NCBI GenBank assembly: GCA_964487555.1
Contig: CAZART010000001.1
Coordinates: 62,001-126,000, forward strand
Direction of reading: 5' to 3'
Origin: CAZART01 sp964487555
Lineage (GTDB): Bacteria > Bacteroidota > Rhodothermia > Rhodothermales > VXPQ01
DNA length: 64,000 nucleotides
Shown: positions 46,809-55,921 of the stretch, piece after piece
Layout: each line of letters opens with the position of its first letter
Position numbering within the stretch: position 1 is the stretch's first letter
Notes under the pieces: model-generated
Database searches by the model: none
Told to the model about the DNA's origin: nothing
What the model saw: only the letters and a program-made list of their open reading frames with translations
Made by a program: the position numbers and the translations under genes

Positions 46809-48800
46809 CTAATTTACCGGCCGAAGGTGAATGATGTGGCCTCCGCCAGGGGCCATCACAGCTTCGATCGTCTCGCCGGCCGATATGACGCGGCGCTCTT
46901 TCCAGAGGCGGTCGGGAAATTCGGAGGCGCCATAGGCGTCCTTCCAGATCTCGGCCTCGTATTCGCCTTCCCGGAGGAAGTCCAGGGGGATGTCGAGGGT
47001 ACGGGCGCTTTCATCGGTCATGCTGGCCACGAACCACTCGTCCCCCGAGCGGCGCGCCACGGTGATGTAGTTGCCGGGATCGCCGTGCAGCACGCCGGTG
47101 TCGTCCCAGGTCGTAGGGACCATTTTGAGGAAATCGATGCCGGCCGGACTCACGCGGTAACTGTAGGGACTGTCGGCCGCCACCTGGAGGGCGCTCTCGT
47201 AGACGACAAACATGGCTAGCTCGTGGACGCGGGTGCCCATCACCAGGGGAGCGGTATTACGCGGACGAAAGTCCTCGACGGTTTTGTTGCGGAATCCGCC
47301 CGGCGTGAAGTCCATCTCGCCGAGGAGACCGCGCGTGAAGGGGATCGTGACGGTGTGCTCGGGAGTCACGAGGGCGCTCCATTTGTTGTATTCATTGCCG
47401 AGCACGCCCTCGCGGGTGACCAGATTCGGGTACGTGCGGCTGACGCCCGTCGGCTTGTAGGCGCCGTGGAAATCCACGATCAGGCGGTGTTCGGCAGCCT
47501 TGCGTGCCACGCGGTGATAGAAATTGACCATCCATTGATCGTCCCGGTCCATGAAATCGATTTTCACGCCGGCGACGCCCCATTCCTCGTAGAGCGGGAA
47601 GGCCTCGTCTATCTGATCGTCGACATGGCCCCAGTGAAGCCACAGAATCACCCTGACGTCGCGCTCGCCGGCATAGCGGATCAGCTCCTGGAGATCCAGC
47701 ATGAGCGTGGCCGTCGTGATCTTGCTGGTGGCATGTTTCTCCCACGTCGTCGCGACGGCGCCGGGAGCGAAGGCGGGGCCGTACCATCCTTCGTCGACCA
47801 GCACGTATCTCCATCCCATCTCGGCCGCAAGATCGACGAAGGCTTTCATAGTCGCCGTGTTCATCCCCACTTCGAAATCCGCATCGGGCAGATAGGGCCC
47901 GTTCCACCAGTTCCACGCGGCGATACCGGGCTCCACCCAGGAGAAGTCATCCTCGGGTAGATCGTTCAGGTTGTGGATGACGTCGGATTCGAAGAGGTCG
48001 CCGGCGTTGACACCGAGCATGACGACGCGCCAGGGCGAGGTGCGCGGCGCCGTCGACCGGACCGCGGCATCGGGTTGATCGGGATGGGGAGCCAGGCGAG
48101 CGCCGAGGGTTCGGTCTGCCTCGGCCGAGACCGTTCCCGTCATCCACAATCCCGCCCAATCCGTTAGATCGGCCTCGGTGACGGCGGCCCAGAGAGCGTC
48201 GTTCAGCCGCGTCAGCATGGGCAGGCCGTAGACGGAATCGGGCGCGAGGTCGGCGAGCGGTTTCTCGTGGAAGGCGCCTTCCTGCGACGCGTGGAAGCCG
48301 CCGTAGGTGGCCGCCCAAACGGTCGGCGCCTGCGCGAAGGTGAAGGTGGTGTGCTCCTCGGCGAGCTCGAAATCGCCCCATTGCTCCGGAAGAACGTAGC
48401 GGAACGCCGCGGCGTCGTCGAACGCTCGGAATACCACGTCGATGCTTCTTTTTGGAGATGCTCGTTCTTGGAGCGTCAGCGTGAGTTCGTTGAATTGGTT
48501 GACGACCTCGGTGCGCTTGCCCCAGTACCGCTGCCACGATTCGTCGACGCTCCGCGTCTCGGTGTTGGTGATCCTGAGCCCGGTGCCAAACGACGGCTCA
48601 CCGACGAAGTCGAGGACGAGCGTGCCCCTTTCGACAATGGGTTCGCCGAGGAAATGGACGGCGTAGACGAGGCGGCCGTCCTCGATCTGCACGGCGATTT
48701 CTACGTTGTCGGTCGGTGAGGAAATGGTTACCTGCGCCGATGCGACAGGCGCTGCAAGAAGACTGAGCGTCATGATCATGAGCGGAACGCGAAGCGCCAT
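46809..48800 (-). CDS. Glycoside hydrolase family 97 (retaining α-galactosidase subgroup likely)
   Basis: A 663-residue exported enzyme with a signal peptide (LMIMTLSLLAAPVASA). Its β-sandwich N-domain (ISSPTDNVEIAVQIEDGRLV) is followed by a TIM barrel (GWRYVLVDEGWYGPAF, VILWLHWGHVDDQIDEAF, GVKIDFMDRDDQWMVNFY) and a C-terminal β-domain. GH97 contains inverting α-glucosidases (SusB) and retaining α-galactosidases with an Asp nucleophile in a GVKxDF strand. Asp415 sits in that context here, favouring the retaining subgroup. It likely acts on plant or exopolysaccharide oligosaccharides in the periplasm. Confidence 0.9.
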   Translation of the reverse strand: MALRVPLMIMTLSLLAAPVASAQVTISSPTDNVEIAVQIEDGRLVYAVHFLGEPIVERGTLVLDFVGEPSFGTGLRITNTETRSVDESWQRYWGKRTEVVNQFNELTLTLQERASPKRSIDVVFRAFDDAAAFRYVLPEQWGDFELAEEHTTFTFAQAPTVWAATYGGFHASQEGAFHEKPLADLAPDSVYGLPMLTRLNDALWAAVTEADLTDWAGLWMTGTVSAEADRTLGARLAPHPDQPDAAVRSTAPRTSPWRVVMLGVNAGDLFESDVIHNLNDLPEDDFSWVEPGIAAWNWWNGPYLPDADFEVGMNTATMKAFVDLAAEMGWRYVLVDEGWYGPAFAPGAVATTWEKHATSKITTATLMLDLQELIRYAGERDVRVILWLHWGHVDDQIDEAFPLYEEWGVAGVKIDFMDRDDQWMVNFYHRVARKAAEHRLIVDFHGAYKPTGVSRTYPNLVTREGVLGNEYNKWSALVTPEHTVTIPFTRGLLGEMDFTPGGFRNKTVEDFRPRNTAPLVMGTRVHELAMFVVYESALQVAADSPYSYRVSPAGIDFLKMVPTTWDDTGVLHGDPGNYITVARRSGDEWFVASMTDESARTLDIPLDFLREGEYEAEIWKDAYGASEFPDRLWKERRVISAGETIEAVMAPGGGHIIHLRPVN

Positions 48801-49005
48801 GGCGTGCGAGGAATTATCCGGGTTGAAGAAGGGCCTGAGACCAATACGGTGGGCGCTCTACTTCGTTCTCGGCGACAGCGGTAGCGTTGAGACGGAGGCA
48901 TGCACGGTTGGGGGAAGCGGCAGATCCTAGATCGCCGTTCATCTTCGTGGATATTTTGTATAGATTACCGCATGTTTGCGTCATTCTAGCGATCAGGACT
49001 CGAAC

Positions 49006-49060
49006 ATGCCCCAGGTCAAGATCGAAGAATACATCGACGCCCCTCCGCAGCACGTCTGGA
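49006..49060 (+). CDS. Start of an SRPBCC-type protein, cut by the assembly gap
   Basis: From ATG 49006 the frame reads VKIEEYIDAPPQHVW before the N-run. This is the N-terminal strand and helix start of SRPBCC/polyketide-cyclase proteins (IxApxxxVW). Only 18 residues are visible; the rest lies in the gap. Confidence 0.6.
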
Positions 49061-49160
49061 NNNNNNNNNNNNNNNNNNNNNNNNNNNNNNNNNNNNNNNN
49101 NNNNNNNNNNNNNNNNNNNNNNNNNNNNNNNNNNNNNNNNNNNNNNNNNNNNNNNNNNNN
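49061..49160. other. Assembly gap (100 N)
   Basis: Exactly 100 undetermined bases of scaffold filler. Both neighbouring genes (SRPBCC start and PD40 protein) are incomplete at it. The true gap must be larger than 100 bases if both are intact genes. Confidence 0.99.
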
Positions 49161-50983
49161 TGGAAGCGGCACCGCGACGGTTGACGGAACATCCAAACCT
49201 GGATTACAACCCCGTGCTCTCTCACGACGGGAAGTGGGTCGTGTTCGTTTCGGAGCGCGACGGCAATGCGAACCTGTATGCATTGGATCTGATGGCCGAG
49301 GGTGATCCCATCGCACTGACCGCACACCCTGGCATGGACGACGCCCCGACGCTCTCGCCTGACGGCGCTCGCCTCGCTTTCGTCAGTACGCGAAGTGGAA
49401 ACCCCGATGTCTTCGTCATGCCGTTCGCGCCGGGCGATCAGGATGCGGAAGCGCAGGCCGTGAACGTCACGAACGATCCCTATGGCGACTTCAACCCCGC
49501 TTTCTCGCCAGATGGATCACGAATCGCGTTCACCAGCAATCGCGCCGTCTTCCGCCGCTGGAATCCGCTCCGCCTGGTTCCCTTCGCGGCCGCCATGACG
49601 GATATTTACGTGGTCGATCCCGACGGCTCGAATCGGGAGCGGGTCATTAATGCCCTGGGGATCTCCGGATCGCCGGCGTGGACGGAAGATGGCGAAGGGC
49701 TCCTCTATTATAGGTTTACCGGCGAATCCGATAGCGGAATATACCGGACGGACCTCAGCGGCGACGAAACCGTACGGCTTTCGCCCGACACGCTGTCGGC
49801 TCTCACACCGACGGCGGGGCCGAACGGCCGTGTGATCTTCATCGGGTTCAACGAGAGCGCACCTCCCGTCGGGCAACCCGCCGTCGACCGTCACGGGGGA
49901 CGGCTGTACCATGTGGCTGGGGACGGAACGGGGCTGACGGCCCTCACTGGAAGCGACCGCATGTACCTGGCACCGTATTATGATCAGCGCACCGGTCGGC
50001 TAGTTTGCCACGGCGATGGTCCGGTGGCGGAGCGGGTCCGGATGGACAACGGGACCCCGTTCACCTGGGAGGGCGCCGGACGAATGGTCCACTTGCGGAA
50101 TCGCAGCGTTCGCCTCAGGACGCTGCGCAGCTACTTTCCGTCTCTGGCGGAGCAGACGGGCCAGGTGACGGCCATCCAGTGGATACACGAGCACAAGGGG
50201 CGCCCGCCCGGCCCTTCCGCCATCGTGTCGGCCCGCCTGGACGGAGGCGAAATGAGGCCGGTCTACCCTCCTCCCGACAGCGGCTTCATGTGGGCACCTG
50301 TCGTAACGCGGGACGGCGAATGGATTTTCTTCTCGAAAGGGGCAAGGTTTGGTGCTGTCGACGAAGACGTGGACATCTGGAAAGTGCGTTCGGACGGCAC
50401 CGACGCCGTGAACCTGACGGCCGGCTCCGATGCCAACGATGCGTTTCCCGACGTTTCCGCCGATGGGCGGTGGGTTGTCTTCCGCAGTGGTCGGGATGGC
50501 GAGGCAGGCAGCGGACGCGACGGGAATAAAGAGATCTACCTGATGGACCAGGACGGCGGCCACGTCCGACGAATCTCCCATTCGGATGCGATCGACACGA
50601 TGCCGGCCATCTCACCGGACGGGCGCTGGGTGGTGTACACCACGAATCGCACCGGAAAGGGCATGAAACTGTGGATTCAGTCGCTCGAAGATCCCAGTGA
50701 CGAGGGGCATCTCCTGGAACCGGAGCGCGCGCATATCAGCGGCCTCGACATGCACGCGCGTTATTCGCCCGATGGAGAGTGGATCGTCTTTACATCAGAT
50801 CGCGCGGGCTACATGGATGAATTTCCTTTGTCGGGCATGTTTCCGCAGCCTTACGGAGAACTCTACGCTATTCCCCGAGATGGAGGCGGTCCAGCCCTAC
50901 GACTCACACATGACAAGTGGGAAGACGCCCTTCCGTTCTGGGGCAGTCTGCCCGACGTGCCGGCTATCGAAACCGGTACCTAA
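49161..50983 (+). CDS. TolB/PD40-type β-propeller protein, 5' end in the gap
   Basis: The open frame leaves the gap with EAAPRRLTEHPNLDYNPVLS and contains a series of PD40 blades: SHDGKWVVFVSERDGNANLY, SPDGARLAFVSTRSGNPDVF, SPDGSRIAFTSNRAV, SADGRWVVFRSGRDGEAG and SPDGRWVVYTTNRTGKGMKL. Proteins of this type often are periplasmic scaffolds or peptidase partners. A C-terminal peptidase domain is absent, as the protein ends after the last blade. The N-terminus, and therefore localisation, is unknown. Confidence 0.85.
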
Positions 50984-51283
50984 TCGCTGCTCAAGACGAT
51001 CCCCCACCGGTCCGTCCGGCCGCTGAACCTGAACGTTGGAACGCCGATTAACGCATTAATACTTCCGCCCGCTCATTGCCGGCGGATCCCGCCGTATCGG
51101 ACTCTCTAGATCCGGCCGATCACCCCTCTCCGACGAACGGCGCGCTGACTCCCGGAAGTGACGACATCGTCAAGCGAAGGGCCGGCCATCCGCGAATCCG
51201 ATACCGGATGCGGCCATACAACGAGAGTGTGCGACGCCTCCGCGATTTGCACGGATAACCGTACCTGATCAGGGGCGATTCCG
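50984..51283. other. Intergenic region (300 bp), nothing recognised
   Basis: No convincing coding frame, repeat or hairpin was seen. The part just before 51284 should hold the promoter of the App1-like gene. Confidence 0.5.
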
Positions 51284-52393
51284 ATGGCCAACAAACACGC
51301 CATTCCGCGCGTGCCCGAACCGGATGAAAGGCCGGGCCTGAAGCTCCGCCTCGAGGATCATCTCGGGATCCTCGATCCAGTCGTGGTGCACACGTACGAC
51401 TCCTTCGGGACGACGGACGGTCTTCGTCTGCGCGGCCGCGTCGTCGAGCACCGGGAGCTCAAGGGCTCAGGCGAGGAGCCCTCGACGTGGCGCAACGTAC
51501 GTAACATGATTCAGCGTCTTTGGAGCGATGAGATCCCGGGCGCCCGGATTCGAGCGCACTTTCAGAACCGCACGTGGGAGACGCGAAGCGACCGCGAGGG
51601 CTTCTTCGTGTTCGATCTGGATCTGGAAGAACCGCTCGATCCCGGCTGGCAGGACGTTCGGATTGAGTTGCTCGAATCCGTCGGGAAGCCGGAGTCATGC
51701 ATTGTTACCGAGCAGGTGCTCGTCCCCTCACCCGATGCCGACTTCGTCGTCGTCAGTGACATCGATGACACCGTCATCGAGACGCGGAATACGGATTTCA
51801 TGGAGGAGATGGCGATCCTCTTCGGAAAGAGCGCCGGGCAGCGGGTGCCGTTTCCGGGCGTACCGGCCCTCTACCGCGCGCTGCGCCGGGGGGCGTCCGG
51901 GGCCGGCGAAAATCCGATTTTCTACGTCTCGCGGACGGGCTGGAATCTGTACGATCTCTTCGAAGAGTTCATGGAGATCCATGATATTCCGCGCGGTCCG
52001 CTATTCCTGAGCGACCTGCGCGTCGTCGAAGAGAAATCACGGGTGCTGGGCAGCGACGATCATAAGTTCGAGAACACCGATCTGCTATTGCGCACCTATC
52101 CCGAGCTCCACTTCGTCTTGATCGGCGACAGCGGAATGCACGACCCGGAACTATACTTAGGTATCTCCCGCGCACATCCGGGGCGGATTCGAGCGATCTA
52201 CATCCACGACGTCTCGTCCGACAAGCGCGATGGCGACGTGGAGGCCGTCTCTCGCGAACTGCGTGAGGACCACGGAGTGCCTTTAGTGCACGGCGAAACC
52301 ACGCTGGACGTGGCGAAACACGCGGTCGAAGCCGGTCTCATCGATCGACGTGGACTCAAGGAGGTTCGGGACGCGGTCAAACGGTCGGATTGA
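51284..52393 (+). CDS. App1-type (DUF2183) phosphatase domain protein
   Basis: A 369-residue protein with an N-terminal β-domain (~30-145, LRLRGRVVEHREL, NRTWETRSDREGFFVFDLDL). It is followed by a HAD-like phosphatase domain starting VVVSDIDDTVIET (DxDxT nucleophile motif), then IFYVSRTGWNLYDLFEEFME and FVLIGDSGMHDPELY. This is the catalytic domain of yeast App1 phosphatidate phosphatase. Bacterial members are probably lipid phosphatases. It has no signal peptide and is predicted cytoplasmic. Convergent with the xylanase gene, with 13 bp between stops. Confidence 0.9.
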   Translation: MANKHAIPRVPEPDERPGLKLRLEDHLGILDPVVVHTYDSFGTTDGLRLRGRVVEHRELKGSGEEPSTWRNVRNMIQRLWSDEIPGARIRAHFQNRTWETRSDREGFFVFDLDLEEPLDPGWQDVRIELLESVGKPESCIVTEQVLVPSPDADFVVVSDIDDTVIETRNTDFMEEMAILFGKSAGQRVPFPGVPALYRALRRGASGAGENPIFYVSRTGWNLYDLFEEFMEIHDIPRGPLFLSDLRVVEEKSRVLGSDDHKFENTDLLLRTYPELHFVLIGDSGMHDPELYLGISRAHPGRIRAIYIHDVSSDKRDGDVEAVSRELREDHGVPLVHGETTLDVAKHAVEAGLIDRRGLKEVRDAVKRSD

Positions 52394-52406
52394 CGGCCTC
52401 ATGCCG

Positions 52407-54068
52407 CTATCGAGACAGCGCAGCCCACGTCTCTTCGAGCCTCTTAAGGCGGTGAAAGGCCGGTTTCTTCTCCCCTCTCGGCGAGGAGAGCAACCCCCCG
52501 TTTTTGATGTAGGCGGGATAATCCAGTAAATCGAACCAGGCCGCGGCCTCAATCCACGGCCGGCTGTAGGCGAGCGTGAATACGGCCTCCAGCCAGTCTG
52601 CCTGCAGCTCCACATCCCAATGCCGCCGCCAGATCGGCGGGTGATCCGGTATTTCGGGCTTTTCCTTCAAGGCTACCGATCGCTCCGTCGGCCCCGAGTG
52701 CACGCCGATCTCCGAGATCTGCACCGGCTTGCCAAACTCCTCAAAGCGCTCCAAAAATACGATAATATCCTGCAGGTCGCGCCACGGGAAGTAGAGCTGC
52801 TGCCCGATAAGCGTAAAATCGACGCCGGCATCGATCAGGTCGCGCGTGAACTCCCACGGCGTCCGCTGCGGATAGCGGGCGGGCTTACCGGACGAGTACG
52901 TCCCCATCTGCACGTACTCCGCGAACGGGCAGCAGTTATTGATGAGCCGGTGGATGTTCGGCGCCGTGTCTTTCGCCACGTCGCAGGCGAGCCGGGTGAT
53001 CTCGATGGTCTGCTCCGGGGAGAGCTCCACGACGTTCGCCCAGTCGTGCAGCTCGTTCATGAGCTCCCACGCGTAGATGCGATCACCGAAGTGCGTGAGC
53101 GTTTCCCTTGTCGTCCGCTCGACGTGCTTCTTGAGCTCGTCAAACGACATGTCGCGCATGTAGTCCGGCGTGCAGCAATTATGAAACCAGAACAGCATCC
53201 GACCGCCCACCGTGACGCCTTTGTCCCGCAGCCGATGGATCAGCACGTCGTGCCGGTCGAATTGGACGTTCCCGAGTTCCGGTTGGACGCCGCCCATCAC
53301 CCTGTCGCGCGGCCCGAACGTGACGTTGGCGAAGTTGAACACCTCCGTGAACCGCTCCATAAATGTCTCCGGCCGCATCAGGTAGAATGCTTTCGCATCG
53401 CAGCCGATGAAAAAGTCCTCACGCTGCCTCGTGATGGCATGCTGCGCAGCCTCGATCTCCATCATCTCCCCGGCGTGAAGCGCGTAGAAGAGTGCCTTTT
53501 GGGCAAGCTCCGCCCGCCGCTGCTCCTCTCCGCGCGCCTCGGCATCCTCGAAAAAACCTTCCGAAAGTGCCATGAACGTTTGAAGGTCGCGGCTCGGCTT
53601 GAAAGCCCTGCCGCCGGCCCGGCCGTTCGCCGTTCGTCCGCCGACCGGCGTTGCGGTTTCGTGGCGCTCGATGCGGCGCCGGTTACGATAGACGCGGCTT
53701 TTCGCCAGCTCGAAGTTTAGATTCAGCGTCCGCGTCTCCCCGGCAGCCGGCAGTGTGTAGAACTCGCCGCCGTTATCCGCTGTGATGTACCCGAATCCGA
53801 AGCCCTCTACATTCCACCGTGTATTGATGCCGAAGCGCTCGTGACCCTCCGAATCTGAAATGGAGATTCCCTGCTGGACGCTCGCCCTAATATTCGAATG
53901 AAAGGCATCCCACTTGGTATCGCTCGCGTAAGCGTACGTGCCGTCGTGATGTGGTCCAGCGCCCCTCTGCACGTTATAGGGCCGAAATTCGAGAACACCC
54001 TGTGGTATGCGACGCGGCGTTCCATGGCGTGACAAGATCGTGGCTGCCGATGCGAACGGGCTACCCAT
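52407..54068 (-). CDS. GH10 family endo-1,4-β-xylanase-like protein without visible signal peptide
   Basis: A 553-residue protein. The N-terminal ~170 residues are a β-type domain (RWNVEGFGFGYITADNGGEF). The GH10 TIM barrel has the acid/base Glu339 in WELMNELHDW and the nucleophile Glu453 in PVQISEIGVHSG, plus MLFWFHNCCTPDYM and the Trp end (WIEAAAWFDLLDYPAYIKNG). The ATG at 54068 is the only start in the open frame, which begins at a stop at 54141-54143. No signal peptide precedes the domain, although these enzymes are normally exported. The 5' end may be eroded, or export may use another route. Confidence 0.88.
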   Translation of the reverse strand: MGSPFASAATILSRHGTPRRIPQGVLEFRPYNVQRGAGPHHDGTYAYASDTKWDAFHSNIRASVQQGISISDSEGHERFGINTRWNVEGFGFGYITADNGGEFYTLPAAGETRTLNLNFELAKSRVYRNRRRIERHETATPVGGRTANGRAGGRAFKPSRDLQTFMALSEGFFEDAEARGEEQRRAELAQKALFYALHAGEMMEIEAAQHAITRQREDFFIGCDAKAFYLMRPETFMERFTEVFNFANVTFGPRDRVMGGVQPELGNVQFDRHDVLIHRLRDKGVTVGGRMLFWFHNCCTPDYMRDMSFDELKKHVERTTRETLTHFGDRIYAWELMNELHDWANVVELSPEQTIEITRLACDVAKDTAPNIHRLINNCCPFAEYVQMGTYSSGKPARYPQRTPWEFTRDLIDAGVDFTLIGQQLYFPWRDLQDIIVFLERFEEFGKPVQISEIGVHSGPTERSVALKEKPEIPDHPPIWRRHWDVELQADWLEAVFTLAYSRPWIEAAAWFDLLDYPAYIKNGGLLSSPRGEKKPAFHRLKRLEETWAALSR

Positions 54069-54269
54069 CGCTCCCGTGTCTTCTCGTATGACGAAATATC
54101 TATTGGTACTTGTACACTCCTGGAAAGGGTCATCGCCAAGTTAAGCACTCGCCTGCCTCTTCGCGATTCAAGGCGCAATACAAGCGGATCTTCACGACGG
54201 ACTTTTTCAAGACCGCTATGAAGCGAGCATGAATGCCACGTGCTAAAATCCACCCGGCGTACTGCCGTC

Positions 54270-54301
54270 GCAGCCCGGCTCCAGGGTTGGAGTCGGGCTG
54301 C
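54270..54301. terminator. Hairpin downstream of the peptide-precursor genes
   Basis: The stem GCAGCCCGGCTCCA / TGGAGTCGGGCTGC has one mismatch and a four-base loop. It lies 46 bp beyond the last precursor stop (minus strand), between that gene and the xylanase start. There is no U-tract, so it may be a weak terminator or a 3'-end stabiliser. Confidence 0.45.
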
Positions 54302-54347
54302 AAGGAGGCGTTAGAAGCAGGTAGCGTCCTTGGGATCTAGATACACG

Positions 54348-54524
54348 TCAGATGTCCGGTGTTTCTTGCCACGGCGTCGAGACGGGGTCGTCCGGAAGAT
54401 GCCAGGTGACTCCGCCTGCTACGGAGTCCAGTTCCGTATCGTTCAATGCTCCTGATGATTCACGATCGGAATCAACGTGCTCCTTTGCGTCGTCGCGTTC
54501 AGGTATATGATCATCTTTTCTCAT
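54348..54524 (-). CDS. Peptide precursor 4 with VAGG leader (58 aa)
   Basis: A 58-residue ORF. The hydrophilic leader ends LNDTELDSVAGG (residues 27-38), the LxDxELxxVxGG double-glycine signal recognised by C39-peptidase exporters and typical of NHLP/Nif11-type precursors. The 20-residue core begins VTWHLPDDPV and is acidic, with two Trp and no Cys. It shares a T-x(1-2)-PDDP element with precursor 3. No strong Shine-Dalgarno is seen before ATG 54524; it may be read through coupling with precursor 3, 47 bp upstream. Confidence 0.8.
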   Translation of the reverse strand: MRKDDHIPERDDAKEHVDSDRESSGALNDTELDSVAGGVTWHLPDDPVSTPWQETPDI

Positions 54525-54571
54525 AATGAATCTTTGATGTTGACACGCATCGCGCCTTTTATCGAGGAGCT

Positions 54572-54751
54572 TCAGCGCATCGGATTGAAAGGAGTGAAGG
54601 AGTCGTCGGGCAGAATTGTAGCCGGATCATCCGGAGTGCAGGTCGCTCCGCCTCCCGCTACACGCTCGAGATCGTCATCCCCAAGTTCATTCTTGGCGGG
54701 CGCCGTAGAGTTCGTATCCTGCCCTTCAGTGGGATTATCGGAGTCAGCCAT
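54572..54751 (-). CDS. Peptide precursor 3 with VAGG leader (59 aa)
   Basis: A 59-residue ORF with the leader end ELGDDDLERVAGG (residues 22-34). The core starts GATCTPDDPATILPDD and ends FTPFNPMR. It holds the only Cys of the four cores, so neither lanthionine nor disulfide cross-linking within one peptide is likely. The start at 54751 has a clear GGAGG ribosome-binding site ten bases upstream. It is one of four minus-strand precursors that share the ExDLExVAGG pattern, downstream of two NHLP-type exporters. Confidence 0.83.
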   Translation of the reverse strand: MADSDNPTEGQDTNSTAPAKNELGDDDLERVAGGGATCTPDDPATILPDDSFTPFNPMR

Positions 54752-54845
54752 TGATCAGTACCTCCACGTATGATTTGGTTTTCATGCAGTTTAAAAGCGT
54801 GCGATGTCCCGTACCACCAACTCCACTCGCCCGATGGGCCCGGAT

Positions 54846-55028
54846 TCAGTCGCTTAAAGCATCTATAAACCCCGCTTTCATATCTCCATAGCCGAGTAGC
54901 GCAATGCCGATACATGTGATGCCTATTCCCGCTGCGAGTATCCACCTACCCCGTTTATCTTTTCGCCTTATGATACCAACGATAGTAAGGACCAGCCCGA
55001 AGATGATTACGAGATCTAACGACGTCAT
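54846..55028 (-). CDS. Small two-helix membrane protein, candidate immunity protein
   Basis: A 60-residue protein with two hydrophobic helices (LDLVIIFGLVLTIVGII and ILAAGIGITCIGIALLGYG) separated by a basic turn RRKDKRGR. A GAGGGG ribosome-binding site lies before ATG 55028. The C-terminal tail DMKAGFIDALSD matches DIKKGFMDAWND, the end of the neighbouring precursor core, at 7 of 12 positions with mostly conservative changes elsewhere. Small two-helix proteins among bacteriocin genes are often immunity factors. The tail similarity suggests mimicry of the peptide or descent from it. It lacks a VAGG leader, so it is not an obvious precursor itself. Confidence 0.7.
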   Translation of the reverse strand: MTSLDLVIIFGLVLTIVGIIRRKDKRGRWILAAGIGITCIGIALLGYGDMKAGFIDALSD

Positions 55029-55124
55029 GGCGTGCTACCCCTCAGTTGATGTCTAGCGTAATGAACGCGTCCCATATCGACGGGTGATATGGCAATTACG
55101 TTTGTCACACGATGGATTCGCGCG

Positions 55125-55310
55125 CTAGTCGTTCCATGCGTCCATAAAACCCTTCTTAATGTCTGTCCACGACTCGTTGAGGGCGTCGTAAATATCGCCG
55201 AACGTCCCACCGCCGGCTACATCTTCAAGATCGTTCTCGAGCAAAGCGGAGACTTCGGGCTCCTCCGTAGTTGCGTGCTCGACTGGCTCTTTCCCATTTT
55301 CCTCGTTCAT
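55125..55310 (-). CDS. Peptide precursor 2 with VAGG leader (61 aa)
   Basis: A 61-residue ORF from ATG 55310 (ribosome-binding site AGGCAG). The Glu-rich leader ends LLENDLEDVAGG, and the 27-residue core starts GTFGDIYDALNESW and ends DIKKGFMDAWND. The core is Cys-free, acidic and has the spacing of an amphipathic helix (F, I, A/L, W, I, F, W every three or four residues), like unmodified class II bacteriocins. An in-frame extension up to 55421 has shadow composition and was rejected. The next gene encodes a membrane protein whose tail resembles this core. Confidence 0.82.
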   Translation of the reverse strand: MNEENGKEPVEHATTEEPEVSALLENDLEDVAGGGTFGDIYDALNESWTDIKKGFMDAWND

Positions 55311-55344
55311 GGCTCTGCCTGTAATGATTACGTGATTGCTTCTT

Positions 55345-55707
55345 CTAATCGAAAACTCCCACAACCCACTCGACCGTGCTACCAATGACGTAGCCGACGT
55401 CATAGCCAAGTGTGGAGTCAAGCGTTATCTTGCCTCCGGCGACGGCCTCAAGATCCTCGTCCGAGAGCGTATAATGGGCGATCTCGTCATGAAAGAAGGC
55501 GAGGGCCGTTTCCTGAGGAGACTCTGTCAGGCGCTTTTCGAAATCGGGATCGTCCTGGATTCGGCTGTACAGCTTGCGGAGTGACTCTCGCAATTGGTCA
55601 CTCATGCCAGGGTGGTCCGCAAGCTTTTGTGAAATGTGGCGCTCAGCGTCCAAGGCTTCGTAAAACTCCTCAAACGTCGCGTATCGAGCTTGAGCTTGAG
55701 ATGACAT
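55345..55707 (-). CDS. Peptide precursor 1 with long Nif11/NHLP-type leader (120 aa)
   Basis: A 120-residue precursor. Its ~92-residue leader is helical and charged (FEEFYEALDAERHISQKLAD, LYSRIQDDPDFEKRLTESPQ) and ends YTLSDEDLEAVAGG. This is the long leader type of NHLP/Nif11-like precursors. The 28-residue core starts KITLDSTLGYDVGY, ends VEWVVGVFD, has no Cys and is hydrophobic, so it may insert into membranes. ATG 55707 has a GAGGAAA ribosome-binding site. It is the first precursor after the regulator gene, and the inverted repeat at 55744-55769 lies in its presumed promoter. Confidence 0.87.
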   Translation of the reverse strand: MSSQAQARYATFEEFYEALDAERHISQKLADHPGMSDQLRESLRKLYSRIQDDPDFEKRLTESPQETALAFFHDEIAHYTLSDEDLEAVAGGKITLDSTLGYDVGYVIGSTVEWVVGVFD

Positions 55708-55743
55708 GGTTTCCTCGTAATAGTTGGAAGTGGCATTTAGACT

Positions 55744-55769
55744 GCATGATATAGTTTCAACTATCATGC
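55744..55769. promoter_or_regulatory. Inverted repeat upstream of the peptide-precursor genes
   Basis: GCATGATATAGTT and AACTATCATGC form an imperfect inverted repeat (11 pairs with a two-base bulge) 37-62 bp before precursor 1. On the minus strand the same stretch reads CGGCATGATAGTTGAA. This resembles a sigma-54 -24/-12 element (TGGCACG-N4-TTGCA) but lacks the C at -12. It could be the activator site, a degenerate promoter, or both. The flanking 55750-55921 is unusually AT-rich. Confidence 0.45.
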
Positions 55770-55921
55770 CGTTATTTTGGTCTCATAAATTTATGCTATT
55801 TTGGGATTTCATATCTAGTATCCGATATACAACTAGATAAGTATAGATATGCACCTCTAAGCACTCGAGCGCACCATCTATATTCATAGTCCCATACAAC
55901 AATCATATCCCTTAACAGCCC

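Noticed and set aside
54658..54945. 95-residue minus-strand frame across precursor 3 and the small membrane protein
   Set aside because: It overlaps two better-supported genes with ribosome-binding sites and has no coherent features.
55025..55210. Alternative small peptide overlapping precursor 2
   Set aside because: No VAGG leader, Arg/Ser/Thr-rich composition and out of frame with precursor 2; it is a shadow.
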